DNA of 40,241 bases from Selenomonadaceae bacterium (GCA_029338835.1 JAQYBD010000037.1:1-40241), one strand, 5' to 3'; shown: positions 7,640 through 17,450, counted from the first letter of the stretch. Notes: a model not told the origin generated them from the sequence alone. Program-made: numbers and translations.

Positions 7640-8530
7640 ATGTATATCTGCATTGATATTGGCGGCACGGCCATCAAGCACGGCCTGTCTTCAGCCAGCG
7701 GCACGCTGCTCCAGCAGGGCAGCACGCCGACACGTGCCCATGAAGGTGGCGGCTCCGGCATTGTTCGCACGGTCCGCCAGCTGATCCGTCAATACATAGA
7801 AACAAAACAGGAAAATGAAACGATTGACGGCATTGCCATTTCCACGGCCGGCATGGTCGATCCCGTAAAAGGATCCATCTTCTACGCCCTGCCTGCTTCG
7901 ATTCCCGACTATACGGGAACTGAATGGAAAAAAATCCTGGAGGAAGAATTCCACCTGCCTTGTGCCGTTGAAAACGACGTCAACTGCGCGGCTCTCGGCG
8001 AACTCTGGCGTGGCGCAGGACGGGGCGCATCCTCTGCATTCATGATGACCATCGGCACGAGCATCGGTGGATGCGCCCTGTACGACGGCCACATCATCCA
8101 TGGTGCCGGCTGCAGCGCCGGAGAGATCGCCTACATGCGCGTTCCCGGCGGACGTCTGCACGACCTGGCTTCCGCCACACGGCTCGTCCACGATGTAGCT
8201 GCAGCCAAGGGCGTCGAGCCTGAAACCCTTGATGGTTACAAGGTATTCTCGCTGGCAGCCGCAGGCGACAAGGACGCCCGCCAGGCGATTGCCACGCTGT
8301 CCGGCCATATCGCTGATGCCATCGGCAATGTTGTCACCGTCATGCAGCCGGAAGTCGTCATCCTTGGCGGTGGCATCATGGCACAGGAAGCGGTATTCCG
8401 CCCCCTGCTGGAGCAGGATGTAGCCCGTCAGCTGCCGCCTGCCATGTACGAACACACGCGCATCGCCTTTGCCAGTCTCGGCAATGATGCGGGCATGATT
8501 GGTGCGCTTTACCATCTTCTCCAGACATAA
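7640..8530 (+). CDS. nanK: ROK family kinase, probable N-acetylmannosamine kinase (NanK)
   Basis: 296 aa. ATP-dependent phosphorylation of ManNAc to ManNAc-6-P is inferred from the operon. ROK features: phosphate-1 motif DIGGT (6-10), catalytic D113 in VENDVNCAALGE, TIGTSIGG phosphate-2 loop at about 137-144, and VVILGGGI near residue 248. The usual zinc motif is absent: instead of GEIGH with a downstream CxCGxxGC cluster the protein reads GEIAYM and RLHDLASATR, as in other zinc-free ROK kinases. ATG 7640 follows AGGAGG that overlaps the nanM stop codon, so the two are likely translationally linked. Glucokinase activity cannot be ruled out from sequence alone. Confidence 0.88.
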   Translation: MYICIDIGGTAIKHGLSSASGTLLQQGSTPTRAHEGGGSGIVRTVRQLIRQYIETKQENETIDGIAISTAGMVDPVKGSIFYALPASIPDYTGTEWKKILEEEFHLPCAVENDVNCAALGELWRGAGRGASSAFMMTIGTSIGGCALYDGHIIHGAGCSAGEIAYMRVPGGRLHDLASATRLVHDVAAAKGVEPETLDGYKVFSLAAAGDKDARQAIATLSGHIADAIGNVVTVMQPEVVILGGGIMAQEAVFRPLLEQDVARQLPPAMYEHTRIAFASLGNDAGMIGALYHLLQT

Positions 8531-8551
8531 TGATAGTAGGAGTAACTGGCT

Positions 8552-9406
8552 ATGAACATCTTGGAACAATTGGAACATCCCGCCTTCAAACCGTCCAAAT
8601 CGGATTGTATCCTCATGAATTACATCCGTCAGCATGGAGATATCTTCTGCACTTCACCGATTGCCCAGCTGGCTCAGCTCAGCGGCATCAGTGAAGCAAC
8701 GATCACCCGTTTTGTCCGGAAAATGGGATTCCCCAATCTCCAGCATTTCAAAGTCAGTCTGGCCGAAGAACTCTCTGGACGCAGCCGTCAGCAAACGATC
8801 ATCGATCATACCATCCAGACGGATGAATCCATCCTGACTACCGCGAAGAAACTGATGTCAATAAGCATCGAAGCCTTGCGGCAAACCATCCGCCATCTTG
8901 ATGAAAAAGTCATTGCCCAAGCCGTCGGACTCCTGACCAACGGGCATCGCATCTATTTCATCGGCCTTGGCAATTCCGGTTTCGTATCTGACGATTCCGC
9001 CTACAAGTTCCAGCGCATCGGCATCGATGCCACCGGACTCGACAACAGCCACCTGATCATGCTGCACATGTCACTGCTCCATCCGGAAGATACCGTCGTT
9101 GCCATCAGCCATTCCGGCGAATCCATGGAAATCCTGCAGGCGGCGAAACTGGCCAAGCAAAATGGTGCACGTCTCATCGTCATCACGGCCAATACGAATA
9201 CACTCCTGCGCCAATACGCCGATCTCTGCATCTTCTATAAAACAAAAGAAACGATGCTGGAAACCGGCTCCATCGTCACAAAATTGACCCAGATTTTTAT
9301 CATCGATCTGATTTACACCCAGGTTGTCAAAGAACGGCCTGAGGAATCGGTAAAAAGCAAGCAAGATACCGCTGAAGCCATCAATATCCTGCGCCTCGGC
9401 GAGTGA
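8552..9406 (+). CDS. RpiR-family transcriptional regulator (probable NanR)
   Basis: 284 aa. N-terminal HTH_6 domain (about 1-80) with SISEATITRFVRKMGFPNLQHFK, the RpiR recognition-helix region, and a C-terminal SIS sugar-phosphate-binding domain (about 125-265) with IYFIGLGNSG, AISHSGES and LIVITANTNT. RpiR regulators of sialic acid operons respond to phosphorylated amino sugars such as ManNAc-6-P or GlcNAc-6-P; the ligand here is inferred. It sits between nanK and nagB and probably controls the divergent nagA/nan promoters via the repeats at 2668-2716. AGGAG lies 9 nt before the ATG. Confidence 0.92.
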   Translation: MNILEQLEHPAFKPSKSDCILMNYIRQHGDIFCTSPIAQLAQLSGISEATITRFVRKMGFPNLQHFKVSLAEELSGRSRQQTIIDHTIQTDESILTTAKKLMSISIEALRQTIRHLDEKVIAQAVGLLTNGHRIYFIGLGNSGFVSDDSAYKFQRIGIDATGLDNSHLIMLHMSLLHPEDTVVAISHSGESMEILQAAKLAKQNGARLIVITANTNTLLRQYADLCIFYKTKETMLETGSIVTKLTQIFIIDLIYTQVVKERPEESVKSKQDTAEAINILRLGE

Positions 9407-9427
9407 GCTGCAGATAAGGAGATTATC

Positions 9428-10171
9428 ATGCGTGTAATTATTACGAATTCATATGATGAAATGAGCAAAGAAGCAGCTAAGATTGTCGCTGGCCAGATCT
9501 ATCTGAAACCAGACAGTGTCCTCGGACTGGCGACGGGCAGCACCCCGCTGCAGATGTACAAGAAACTGATCGCAGTTCACGAAATGGTCGGCCTTGATTT
9601 CTCTCAGGTCACGTCATTCAACCTCGACGAATACATCGGCATGTCTCCGGACAATCCGCAGAGCTATCATTATTTCATGAAACACAATTTCTTCGATTTC
9701 ATCAACATCAAGCCGGAGAACATCTTCATCCCTGACGGCATGGCTGAGGATATCGAGGCTGAAGGCAAGCACTACGATGCCCTCATCGAAGAAAAAGGCG
9801 GCATTGATCTGCAGATCCTCGGCATCGGCAGGAACGCGCACATCGGTTTCAATGAGCCGGACATCAAGTTCGAAGCGACGACGCACAAAGTCAAGCTCGA
9901 CGATGAGACCATCGAGGCCAATTCCCGCTTCTTCGAGAACGAAGCCGATGTTCCCCGCTATGCAATCAGCATGGGCATCAAGACAATCATGCTGGCCAAG
10001 AAAGTCGTCCTGCTGGCAAGCGGCAGCAACAAGGCTGAAGCCGTCTACAACGCAGTTTACGGCAGCATCAGCCCGAGCGCACCAGCCAGCATCCTGCAAC
10101 TGCACCGCGACGTAACGGTCATCGTCGACAAGGAAGCCGGTGCCCTGCTCCAGAAACATACGCAGGCATAA
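9428..10171 (+). CDS. nagB: NagB, glucosamine-6-phosphate deaminase
   Basis: 247 aa, the short monomer-type length seen in Firmicutes. Converts GlcN-6-P to fructose-6-P and ammonia, the last step of the pathway. Motifs: LGLATGSTP (phosphate loop, about 32-40), FNLDEYIG with D67, and GIGRNAHIGFNEP with N136, H138 and E143. The family usually has a Gly where A137 stands (N/D-G-H). AAGGAG precedes ATG 9428. It is the last gene of the nan operon, followed by a strong terminator. Confidence 0.96.
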   Translation: MRVIITNSYDEMSKEAAKIVAGQIYLKPDSVLGLATGSTPLQMYKKLIAVHEMVGLDFSQVTSFNLDEYIGMSPDNPQSYHYFMKHNFFDFINIKPENIFIPDGMAEDIEAEGKHYDALIEEKGGIDLQILGIGRNAHIGFNEPDIKFEATTHKVKLDDETIEANSRFFENEADVPRYAISMGIKTIMLAKKVVLLASGSNKAEAVYNAVYGSISPSAPASILQLHRDVTVIVDKEAGALLQKHTQA

Positions 10172-10196
10172 ACTCCACCAAAACAGGAAATACGTG

Positions 10197-10237
10197 AAAA
10201 AGGGAACCAGGTGAATATTCACCCGATTCCCTTTTTT
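10197..10237. terminator. Bidirectional terminator between nagB and hemL
   Basis: AAAAAGGGAA (10197-10206) pairs with TTCCCTTTTT (10227-10236); the apex is a perfect GGTGAA-TA-TTCACC palindrome with a small internal loop. T runs flank it on both strands between convergent operons. Confidence 0.9.
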
Positions 10238-10299
10238 GATCCCATGCTTCTATGCGAGGTACGATTTCAGCGACAACAGCCAAACGGAAGACAACGGCC

Positions 10300-11619
10300 T
10301 CAGCGGCGGCTTGCAGCCACAGCCGCAAAGGCCTTGCCGGCCGCCTCGATCGTGCGTTCAATGTCTTCGTCGCTGTGTGCGCCAGACATGAAGAGTGTCT
10401 CAAACTGCGACGGTGCCAGATAAATGCCCTGTTCCAGCATGCTCTTGAACCAGACTTTGAATGCTTCCTGATCCGATGCACAGGAATCCTCGTAATCGAA
10501 AACATCATGCTCATTGAAGAAGATACCGAACATCGAGCCAGCCTGATGTGCTTGGATCGTAACGCCGGCCTCTTTGGCTTTCTCGAGCCAGCCGAGCAGC
10601 AGTTTCTTCGTCTTGAGCGTCAGCATGCGGCTGTAATCTGCTTCACCAGGCTCCGGCTCGGCCGTGATGAGCTTGAGCGTTTCGATGCCAGCCGTCATCG
10701 CGAGCGGATTGCCAGAAAGCGTTCCCGCCTGGTAGACGGGACCTGCCGGCGAGACCTTCATCATGATATCGCGACGTCCGCCATAGGCTGCGACGGGCAA
10801 GCCACCGCCGATGATCTTGCCGAGGCATGTGAGATCCGGCGTGATGCCGTAAGCGGCCTGCGCCCCACCGAGCGAAGCACGGAACCCGCACATGACCTCG
10901 TCGAAGATCAGCAGCGTGCCGTGTGCTTCCGTCAAGCGGCGCAGCGTGCGCAGATACCCCTGTTTAGGCGGTACACACCCCATATTGCCGGCTACCGGCT
11001 CAACGATGACAGCTGCAATCTCATCGCCCATCTCGTCCATGACCTTCGTGATGGCATCAGGGTCGTTGTATGGCACGGAAATCGTGTCAGCCGCCGTCCC
11101 TTTCGTGACCCCCGGAGAACTCGGCACACCAAACGTCGCCATACCGGAGCCGGCATTGACGAGCAGGCTGTCGCTGTGGCCGTGGTAACAGCCGATGAAT
11201 TTGACAATCTTGTCACGTCCCGTATAGCCGCGTGCCAGACGCAGGGCACTCATCGTCGCTTCAGTGCCCGAATTGACCATGCGGATGATCTCGATGGAAG
11301 GGTAGACCTTCATGACAAGTTTGGCAAGCTCCGACTCCAGAAGTGTCGGCGCGCCGTAGCTCGTGCCGCGCTCGGCAGCCGCCTGCAGCGCCTTGACGAC
11401 ATTGGGATGCGCATGGCCGACAACCATGGGTCCCCAGGAACCGACATAGTCAATGTATTCATTGCCATCGATATCGAAAATACGGTCACCCTTGGCACGG
11501 GCAATGAACGGCGGATTGCAGTCCACATTGGCATACGAACGCACGGGGCTGTTGACGCCGCCCGGCATCAGATTCTTGGCTTCCTCAAAGGCTGCCGTCG
11601 ATTTTTCCAGATTCAGCAT
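10300..11619 (-). CDS. hemL: HemL, glutamate-1-semialdehyde 2,1-aminomutase
   Basis: 439 aa. PLP enzyme that converts glutamate-1-semialdehyde to 5-aminolevulinate in the C5 pathway. Motifs: PGGVNSPVR near the N-terminus, [10 protein letters not shown] (about 116-125), YHGHSD, IFDEVM (Asp-Glu contacting PLP), Schiff-base K268 in CLGKIIGGG, and GTLSGNP. ATG 11619 is chosen because GAGGAG lies 8 nt upstream inside the hemB end; an in-frame upstream extension of 9 codons would overlap hemB and has no such site. Last gene of the hem operon, 5 nt after hemB, ending at the shared terminator. Confidence 0.96.
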   Translation of the reverse strand: MLNLEKSTAAFEEAKNLMPGGVNSPVRSYANVDCNPPFIARAKGDRIFDIDGNEYIDYVGSWGPMVVGHAHPNVVKALQAAAERGTSYGAPTLLESELAKLVMKVYPSIEIIRMVNSGTEATMSALRLARGYTGRDKIVKFIGCYHGHSDSLLVNAGSGMATFGVPSSPGVTKGTAADTISVPYNDPDAITKVMDEMGDEIAAVIVEPVAGNMGCVPPKQGYLRTLRRLTEAHGTLLIFDEVMCGFRASLGGAQAAYGITPDLTCLGKIIGGGLPVAAYGGRRDIMMKVSPAGPVYQAGTLSGNPLAMTAGIETLKLITAEPEPGEADYSRMLTLKTKKLLLGWLEKAKEAGVTIQAHQAGSMFGIFFNEHDVFDYEDSCASDQEAFKVWFKSMLEQGIYLAPSQFETLFMSGAHSDEDIERTIEAAGKAFAAVAASRR

Positions 11620-11624
11620 CGCTC

Positions 11625-12605
11625 TTACTCCTCTTCCTGCAGCCATCTTGCCGCATCCATCGCATGGTAGGTGATGATGATATCGGCACCGGCGCGCTTC
11701 ATGCTCGTAAGCGTTTCCAGTACAATGCGCTTCTCATCGATCCAGCCGTTCTGAGCGGCGGCCTTGACCATCGCATACTCGCCACTGACATTATAGACGG
11801 CAACGGGATGGTGGATATGGTCGCGGACCTGGCGCACGACATCGAGATACGCGAGAGCCGGCTTGACCATGATGATATCCGCGCCTTCCATGACATCGAG
11901 ATCGACTTCCTTGAGTGCTTCGCGCGCATTGGCAGGATCCATCTGATACTGGCGACGATCGCCGAACTGCGGCGCACTGTCTGCTGCATCACGGAACGGG
12001 CCGTAGTATCCGGACGCATATTTAACAGCATAGCTCATGATGGAGACATTGATGAAACCATGTGCGTCGAGAGCCTCGCGGATGGCAGCCACGCGGCCGT
12101 CCATCATGTCAGACGGCGCGATGATGTCAGCACCGGCCTCTGCCTGTGAGACCGCCACCTTCTGCAAAAGCTTCAGCGTCTTGTCGTTGTCGACATAATG
12201 GCCTTCGAGGTGGCCGCAATGGCCGTGCGTCGTATACTGGCAAAGGCAGACGTCACCGACAATCATGAGCTCTGGCACAGCAGCCTTGATGGCCTTGATG
12301 GCGCGCTGTACCGGGCTCGTCGGATCCCAGGCCGAAGAACCATCTGCATCCTTATATTCTGGCAGGCCGAACACCTCGACGGCAGGAATGCCAAGTGCAG
12401 CAATTTCCCTGGCCAGCTCAACGGCATTATCAACCGAGAGATGATAACAATTCGGCATGCTGGGAATCTCTTCCTTCACATGCTCGCCTGGTACAACAAA
12501 AATCGGATAAACGAAATCCTTGGCCGAAAGCGTCGTTTCACGAACCATGGCACGCATTGCCGGCGTAATGCGCATGCGGCGCGGACGAAGTTTCTGATTA
12601 TACAT
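11625..12605 (-). CDS. hemB: HemB, delta-aminolevulinic acid dehydratase (porphobilinogen synthase)
   Basis: 326 aa. Joins two 5-aminolevulinates into porphobilinogen. The zinc-binding Cys triad is present (C120, C122, C130 in [14 protein letters not shown]), as are both catalytic lysines, K195 (SYAVKYAS) and K248 (MVKPA). The start is uncertain: ATG 12605 ([10 protein letters not shown]) fits the family N-terminus and follows AGGAG by 12 nt, while an in-frame ATG at 12617 touches the same AGGAG. About 100 nt separate it from cobA/hemD, with no obvious hairpin. Confidence 0.95.
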   Translation of the reverse strand: MYNQKLRPRRMRITPAMRAMVRETTLSAKDFVYPIFVVPGEHVKEEIPSMPNCYHLSVDNAVELAREIAALGIPAVEVFGLPEYKDADGSSAWDPTSPVQRAIKAIKAAVPELMIVGDVCLCQYTTHGHCGHLEGHYVDNDKTLKLLQKVAVSQAEAGADIIAPSDMMDGRVAAIREALDAHGFINVSIMSYAVKYASGYYGPFRDAADSAPQFGDRRQYQMDPANAREALKEVDLDVMEGADIIMVKPALAYLDVVRQVRDHIHHPVAVYNVSGEYAMVKAAAQNGWIDEKRIVLETLTSMKRAGADIIITYHAMDAARWLQEEE

Positions 12606-12708
12606 AACAAACAACATCTCCTAAAAGTTGCACAGGAAGCTGCCCCTCAAAGGGATAGCATTCCTCGAAAATACAGGATGCAGGATCACAGGGCACTTGC
12701 TAGCCTGC

Positions 12709-14232
12709 TCACAAAGAGGCACGCATGGCTGCCACCAGGCCATCAATCGTATACGTCTTCGCCACGATTGATGGTTCGATGCCATATCCGCGAGCTGTTG
12801 CCGCCGTAACGGGGCCAATGCAGGCCGTACGCACATGCTGCAACGGCTCCGCACCGCCGAGGATCTTGATGAGATTCCGCACCGTCGAAGAACTCGTGAA
12901 CGTCACAAAATCAATCTCTCCGGCCGCAAGTGCCTGGCGCAGTGCTTCGGCTTCTTCCGCGGGAACATCTGCTGCCACCGTCTGATAGACTGGCACGACA
13001 TCGACGATTGCCCCCTGCTCACGCAGCTTCTCCGGCAGGATTTCACGCGCTTCTGCCGCACGCGGCAGCAGGATCCTGGCATGCGGCGGCAGCTTGCCCT
13101 TGAGTGCGTCGATGACGCCTTCCGCCCGGAATTCCTGCGGCACGACATCGGCACGGACGCCATAAGAAAAGAGCTTGTTCGCCGTCGTCTGGCCGATGGC
13201 GGCAATCTTGGCATAGCCAAGAGCGCGTACATCTCTGCCAGCCTTGTCGAGACGTGCAAAGAAGCGTTCCACGCCATTCGTACTCGTGAAAATCAGCCAC
13301 TGATAATCCTCGATATGGCCGATGGCCTCATCAACGGCACGATAATCATCAGCAGGTGCAGCAATGGAAATCGCAGGCTTCTCGATGACCTGCGCACCGA
13401 GCTCCTCGAGCAGGGCAGTAAGCTTTGAGGCCTGGCTGCGCGCTCTCGTGACCAGCACTTTCCTGCCGAACATAGGACGCTGGCTGAGCTTGTCAAACCA
13501 CTGCAGTTTTTCCCGCAGCTTCACGACCTCGCCGACAATGAAGATTGCTGGCGGTTTCAGCCCAGTGCGTTTCACATCCTCAGCAGCCTGTCCGACCGTA
13601 GTGATGAGGACTTCCTGCTCCGGCTTCGTCCCCCAGCGGATCACGGCAGCCGGCGTATCAGCCGGACGGCCGTGCTGGATGAGTTCCTGCGTGATATGCG
13701 GGAGATTGGCTACCCCCATGAGGAATACCAGAGTATCAACGCCCGTTGCAAGCTTATCCCAGCGCATGTTGCTCTTGCCCTTCGTCGGATCCTCATGGCC
13801 TGTGATCACGGCAAAGGACGTCGCGACTGCACGATGCGTCACGGGAATGCCCGCATAGGCCGGTACGGAAATCGCCGAAGTGATGCCCGGAACCACCTCA
13901 AAAGGAATGCCGTTCTCCTCCAGCAGGAGTCCTTCCTCGCCGCCACGACCAAATACGAAGGGATCGCCGCCCTTGAGACGCACGACCGTCTTGCCTTCCT
14001 TGGCTTTATCCACGAGCAGTTGGTTGATATCCCCCTGCTTCATCGTGTGATGGCTTGATGCTTTGCCAACATAAATATATTCGGCGCCTGCAGGTGCCCA
14101 TTTCAAGATGCGGTCATCCGCCAACCGGTCATAAACGACCACATCAGCTTGCTTCAGGCAATCCACTGCCTTGATGCTGACAAGACGATAATCACCAGGG
14201 CCTGCGCCCACAAGATATACCATACCAGCCAT
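12709..14232 (-). CDS. CobA-HemD fusion: uroporphyrinogen-III C-methyltransferase / uroporphyrinogen-III synthase
   Basis: 507 aa bifunctional protein. The N-terminal half (about 1-245) is the SAM-dependent SUMT domain: [38 protein letters not shown] and VVPGITSA. The C-terminal half (about 255-507) is Hem[71 protein letters not shown] strand and IGPVTAATA. HemD closes hydroxymethylbilane to uroporphyrinogen III; CobA methylates it to precorrin-2, which SirC then oxidises toward sirohydrochlorin (siroheme/cobalamin). The fusion is common in Firmicutes. ATG 14232 follows GGGAGAGAAG; a longer open frame starts 23 codons upstream but lacks family sequence. Confidence 0.94.
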   Translation of the reverse strand: MAGMVYLVGAGPGDYRLVSIKAVDCLKQADVVVYDRLADDRILKWAPAGAEYIYVGKASSHHTMKQGDINQLLVDKAKEGKTVVRLKGGDPFVFGRGGEEGLLLEENGIPFEVVPGITSAISVPAYAGIPVTHRAVATSFAVITGHEDPTKGKSNMRWDKLATGVDTLVFLMGVANLPHITQELIQHGRPADTPAAVIRWGTKPEQEVLITTVGQAAEDVKRTGLKPPAIFIVGEVVKLREKLQWFDKLSQRPMFGRKVLVTRARSQASKLTALLEELGAQVIEKPAISIAAPADDYRAVDEAIGHIEDYQWLIFTSTNGVERFFARLDKAGRDVRALGYAKIAAIGQTTANKLFSYGVRADVVPQEFRAEGVIDALKGKLPPHARILLPRAAEAREILPEKLREQGAIVDVVPVYQTVAADVPAEEAEALRQALAAGEIDFVTFTSSSTVRNLIKILGGAEPLQHVRTACIGPVTAATARGYGIEPSIVAKTYTIDGLVAAMRASL

Positions 14233-14325
14233 GTATTCTTCTCTCCCTTTTCCATGCGTATCGATACGTAAAACTTCATGATCCCCAGCAGTACCTGTCA
14301 AACAAGGACTTGCCAGGGAGCCAGC

Positions 14326-15270
14326 TCATGAACGATCCAGCAGCAGCCCCAGCTCATGCATGATGGCAAGCCCCCCCGCAGCGAGCAGCCGGTCGGCAAG
14401 CTCGCGTCCGAGGACAGTTGCCTCTGCCGTACTGCCGCTCATTTCATCGCGATACAGACGGCTGCCATCTAAAGAAGCGATTACCGCCTGGACGCGCAGC
14501 CGATCTTCACCAAGCGGCGTCGCATACACGCCAACCGGCACCTGGCAGCCGCCCTCGACCCGCGCGAGGAATGCCCGCTCTGCCTCAGCGCAGCACACAG
14601 TCTTCTCATCATTGAGGAAATCAATGAGCTGCCGCACTTCTTGATCATCGCACCGCGTCTCGATGGCAAGGGCTCCCTGCCCCACGGCAGGAAGCACCAG
14701 TTCCTGCGGCAGCACTTCTGTGATGCGGTCGCCGAAGCCCAGGCGCTTGAGTCCGGCTACAGCCAGGATGATGGCATCAAAGTGGTCTTCTTCCAGCTTG
14801 CGCAGGCGCGTATTGACGTTGCCGCGCAAATCTTCAATATGCAGATCCGGGCGCACATGCAGCAGCTGGGCCTTGCGGCGCAGGCTAGAGGTGCCTACTT
14901 TAGCACCCTGGGGCAAATCCCGCAAAGTCTTGTAACGCGGGCTCACCACAGCATCGCCTGGATCAAAGCGTTTGGTGATGGCCGAGATGACGAGCCCCTC
15001 GGGGACTTCTGTCGGCATATCTTTGAGACTGTGTACGGCGATATCGATGCCGCCCGCCAGCATATCCTGCTCCAGCTCTTTCGTGAACAGTCCCTTGCCA
15101 CCAATCTTGGCCAGAGGCGCATCAAGGATCTTATCGCCCTTGGTTGTCATGAGTCTCTTCTCGACGTGCAGCGATGGATACGTTTTTTGCAGGCAATCTG
15201 CCACATAGTCTGCCTGCCAGAGAGCCAGCTTACTGCTCCGCGTACCGATAATGATTGTGTCGTTTTTCAC
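14326..15270 (-). CDS. hemC: HemC, hydroxymethylbilane synthase (porphobilinogen deaminase)
   Basis: 314 aa. Polymerises four porphobilinogens into hydroxymethylbilane. GTRSSKLALWQAD at the N-terminus, catalytic D84 in HSLKDMPTE, VGTSSLRRKAQLL, the DLRGNVNTRLRKL arginine cluster and C242 in EGGCQVPVG, which carries the dipyrromethane cofactor, are all present. It starts with GTG at 15270-15268, preceded by GGGGAG at 10 nt. The start lies 41 nt inside the end of hemA, so translation is probably coupled. Confidence 0.96.
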   Translation of the reverse strand: MKNDTIIIGTRSSKLALWQADYVADCLQKTYPSLHVEKRLMTTKGDKILDAPLAKIGGKGLFTKELEQDMLAGGIDIAVHSLKDMPTEVPEGLVISAITKRFDPGDAVVSPRYKTLRDLPQGAKVGTSSLRRKAQLLHVRPDLHIEDLRGNVNTRLRKLEEDHFDAIILAVAGLKRLGFGDRITEVLPQELVLPAVGQGALAIETRCDDQEVRQLIDFLNDEKTVCCAEAERAFLARVEGGCQVPVGVYATPLGEDRLRVQAVIASLDGSRLYRDEMSGSTAEATVLGRELADRLLAAGGLAIMHELGLLLDRS

Positions 15271-16549
15271 TCGTTCCCGTCTCCCCTATCGTATCAAGTT
15301 TGAATAAGGCGCGCATGGCGTCGATGTAGAACTGTTCATTCGGCGTACCGGCAGAAGCATTGAGCTTCATCATCGGCATGCGCAGGATCTTGCGCACGAT
15401 CATGCGTGTCATGTGTTCGATCTGCCGCCTTTCCGGCTTCGTCAAATCCGGCAGCTTGGAAGAAACCCGATGGATTTCCCGCTGACGGATACGCTCGCAG
15501 CGCTCAGAGAGCAATGCCATCAGCGGACGGAAGGAAAGATACTGGAATTTTTCCTCGATGGACTGCACCTCTTCTTCGACAATGCGGCTGGCCGTCTTCG
15601 CCTCTGCCTGGCGCTCCTGGATATGTTCATCAACCACGGCTTCCAGTGCATCAATATTATAGAGGATAACCCCTTTGATATTGCCGACCTCCGGATCGAC
15701 GTCACGCGGCACTGCGATATCGATGAAGAAGATTGGCCGCCCCTTGCGCTTCGTCATGAGCTGGCGCGTCTCCCAGGGCTTGACCACATAATGCGGGGCT
15801 CCTGTCGAAGTCACGACCACATCAATATCTGCTGCATATTTCAGCGCACCTTCAAACGGCACGGCTTCTCCATGGAATTTTTCCGCCAGATCTTGAGCTT
15901 TCTCAAAATGACGATTGGCCACATAAATCTTCTTGATACCATGTGAGACGAGATGCTCCGCCGTGAGTTCCGCCATCTTGCCCGCACCAAAGATCAAAGC
16001 ACTCGACTGTTCCAGCGGCCCCAGCTTTTCCCGCGCCAATTCGACGGCTGCATAACTGACGGAAACAGAATTGTACGCGATACGTGTTTCCGTGCGCACG
16101 CGCTTGCCCGTGGCAATAGCACGATGAAACAGCGTATTGAGTACCGTACTCGTCGTACCGGATTCGCGGGCAATCGCATAAGCATCCTTGACCTGGGAAA
16201 GGATCTGACCTTCCCCCAGCACCAGAGAATCCAGGCTGGAGGCTACACGGAACAAATGGCGGATGCATTCTTCATCGGTCAGGGAATAAAGATAGGCATC
16301 GATATCCTCTTCATTGCCCGTGAGGTCAAATAAGAACTGCTTGAGCGTGGGGAGATCCTCTTCTGCATCATCCACCACGGCATACATCTCGCTGCGGTTA
16401 CAGGTCGAAAGGATCACGGCCTCCGAGATCCCCTCGTATTCGTTGAGGTTTTCAAGACCATCCCGCACCGCTTGCTTGCTGATGGCGAAACGCTCTCGCA
16501 CATCAACAGGTGCCGTCTTATGATTCAGCCCCAAAATCAGTAATTGCAT
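15230..16549 (-). CDS. hemA: HemA, glutamyl-tRNA reductase
   Basis: 439 aa. NADPH-dependent reduction of glutamyl-tRNA(Glu) to glutamate-1-semialdehyde, the committed step of the C5 pathway. Catalytic C50 lies in LSTCNRSEMYAV; other motifs are GLNHKTAPVDVRERFA (1-22), LVLGEGQILSQVKDAY, the NADP-binding FGAGKMAELTAEHL (about 190) and the C-terminal dimerisation helix (VEEEVQSIEEKFQYL). ATG 16549 is preferred over an in-frame TTG at 16561 that touches the GGAGG site, although spacing to the ATG is a long 12 nt. The gene overlaps sirC by 32 nt and hemC by 41 nt. Confidence 0.96.
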   Translation of the reverse strand: MQLLILGLNHKTAPVDVRERFAISKQAVRDGLENLNEYEGISEAVILSTCNRSEMYAVVDDAEEDLPTLKQFLFDLTGNEEDIDAYLYSLTDEECIRHLFRVASSLDSLVLGEGQILSQVKDAYAIARESGTTSTVLNTLFHRAIATGKRVRTETRIAYNSVSVSYAAVELAREKLGPLEQSSALIFGAGKMAELTAEHLVSHGIKKIYVANRHFEKAQDLAEKFHGEAVPFEGALKYAADIDVVVTSTGAPHYVVKPWETRQLMTKRKGRPIFFIDIAVPRDVDPEVGNIKGVILYNIDALEAVVDEHIQERQAEAKTASRIVEEEVQSIEEKFQYLSFRPLMALLSERCERIRQREIHRVSSKLPDLTKPERRQIEHMTRMIVRKILRMPMMKLNASAGTPNEQFYIDAMRALFKLDTIGETGTSEKRHNHYRYAEQ

Positions 16550-17165
16550 TTTGAATCTCAACCTCCGCCTGGTCCAGCTGACCAGCTTCCACTAATGATA
16601 ATACACGTTTATCGAGTACTCGCCGCCAAAAAGCCTGGCGAGCCTCACTTGTCGAAAGCTCCCGCTTCATCCTGTCCCGCAGGACATGGACGCGTTCCAG
16701 CCACAGCCCGAGTTCCTCCGGAAAATATTCTTCGAGCTGCTGCCGCAAAATCCTGGACAAGGCAGGACTCTTGCCTTCCGTAGAAACCGTGAAGAGTACA
16801 TCCCCCCGCCGTAAACTGGCTGGCACGGTAAAATCCGAGAGTTCCGGCTGCGCAGCAGCATTGACAAGGGCGCCAAGAGTCTTCGCTTCCGCAGCAGCCT
16901 GCTGATTCACAGCAGGATCATCCGTCGCACAGAAAACCAGGCGAGGGTGCAGCACGCCCAGCATTCCTGCTCGATATGGCTGTGCCAGCCAATGCAGAGC
17001 ATCCGCTGCAGCCAATGCAGAAAGTTTTGGTGTCAGCTGCGGCGCAATGACTGTCACATCCGCATCGGCCAAAAGCAGGGTGGCCGTTTTCCGTTGCGCC
17101 ACAGGCCCGCCTCCGACCACAACACACGACTGGCCACCCAGATCCATATTCAGAGGATACTGCAT
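16518..17165 (-). CDS. Precorrin-2 dehydrogenase / sirohydrochlorin ferrochelatase-type protein (SirC/CysG N-domain)
   Basis: 215 aa. N-terminal NAD-binding fold with CVVVGGGPVAQRKTATLL (about 12-29), then VFCATDDPAVNQQ and PELSDFTVPASLRRGDVLFTVSTEGKSPALSRILRQQLE, the signature of the Met8p/CysG-B/SirC family that oxidises precorrin-2 to sirohydrochlorin. The C-terminal part is the short helical domain; whether it also inserts iron is not readable. ATG 17165 follows GGAGGGG by 5 nt. First gene of the hem operon; its frame ends 32 nt inside hemA. Grouping with the methyltransferase domain of CobA-HemD completes a siroheme/corrinoid branch. Confidence 0.93.
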   Translation of the reverse strand: MQYPLNMDLGGQSCVVVGGGPVAQRKTATLLLADADVTVIAPQLTPKLSALAAADALHWLAQPYRAGMLGVLHPRLVFCATDDPAVNQQAAAEAKTLGALVNAAAQPELSDFTVPASLRRGDVLFTVSTEGKSPALSRILRQQLEEYFPEELGLWLERVHVLRDRMKRELSTSEARQAFWRRVLDKRVLSLVEAGQLDQAEVEIQNAITDFGAES

Positions 17166-17251
17166 CGTCACCCCTCCGCATCCCTGTATGTTCCATTGCG
17201 TATGAATCCGCATCAATTACGAATCCCATTCACAAATTAAATACCTCTTTT

Positions 17252-17335
17252 ATTATAACCGAAATGCATCAAAAAAAAAAGCAGGGATGACAAGAATCCC
17301 CACGCTCTCCTGCAATGATGAAAAGCAGAGGGGAT
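17252..17335 (-). promoter_or_regulatory. hem operon upstream region: possible promoter plus terminator/antiterminator-like structures
   Basis: Read on the minus strand, a hairpin (17313-17281; core GGGAT/ATCCC, loop 7 nt, outer GCA/TGC) runs directly into ten Ts (17280-17271), the form of an intrinsic terminator. An alternative stem pairs ATCCCCTCTGC (17335-17325) with segments at 17313-17296 and would use up the same GGGGAT, so the two folds exclude each other. Downstream of the T run a TATAAT (17257-17252) could be a hem promoter, but it lacks a -35. If that is the promoter, the hairpin is not transcribed into hem mRNA. Resolution needs a mapped start site. Confidence 0.45.
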
Positions 17336-17397
17336 ACCTTATTTTTGAAAAATCCGTCTTTCCGATGCTTCCTGGAAAAATCGCAGATCCGTTATGA

Positions 17398-17403
17398 TAT
17401 AAT
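17398..17403 (+). promoter_or_regulatory. Extended -10 promoter for the LytTR regulator gene
   Basis: TATAAT preceded by TGA is a consensus extended -10; the -35 position is not recognisable. The start site would be near 17410, leaving a leader of about 40 nt. Confidence 0.6.
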
Positions 17404-17450
17404 TAATGTAAAAGAATAGCCAGTCTATGTACAGGAGGCGATGAAAGTAC

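Noticed and set aside
17441..17443. ATG at 17441 as start of the LytTR gene
   Set aside because: It has ideal distance to GGAGG but is in another frame from the receiver domain; the true frame can only begin at 17451.
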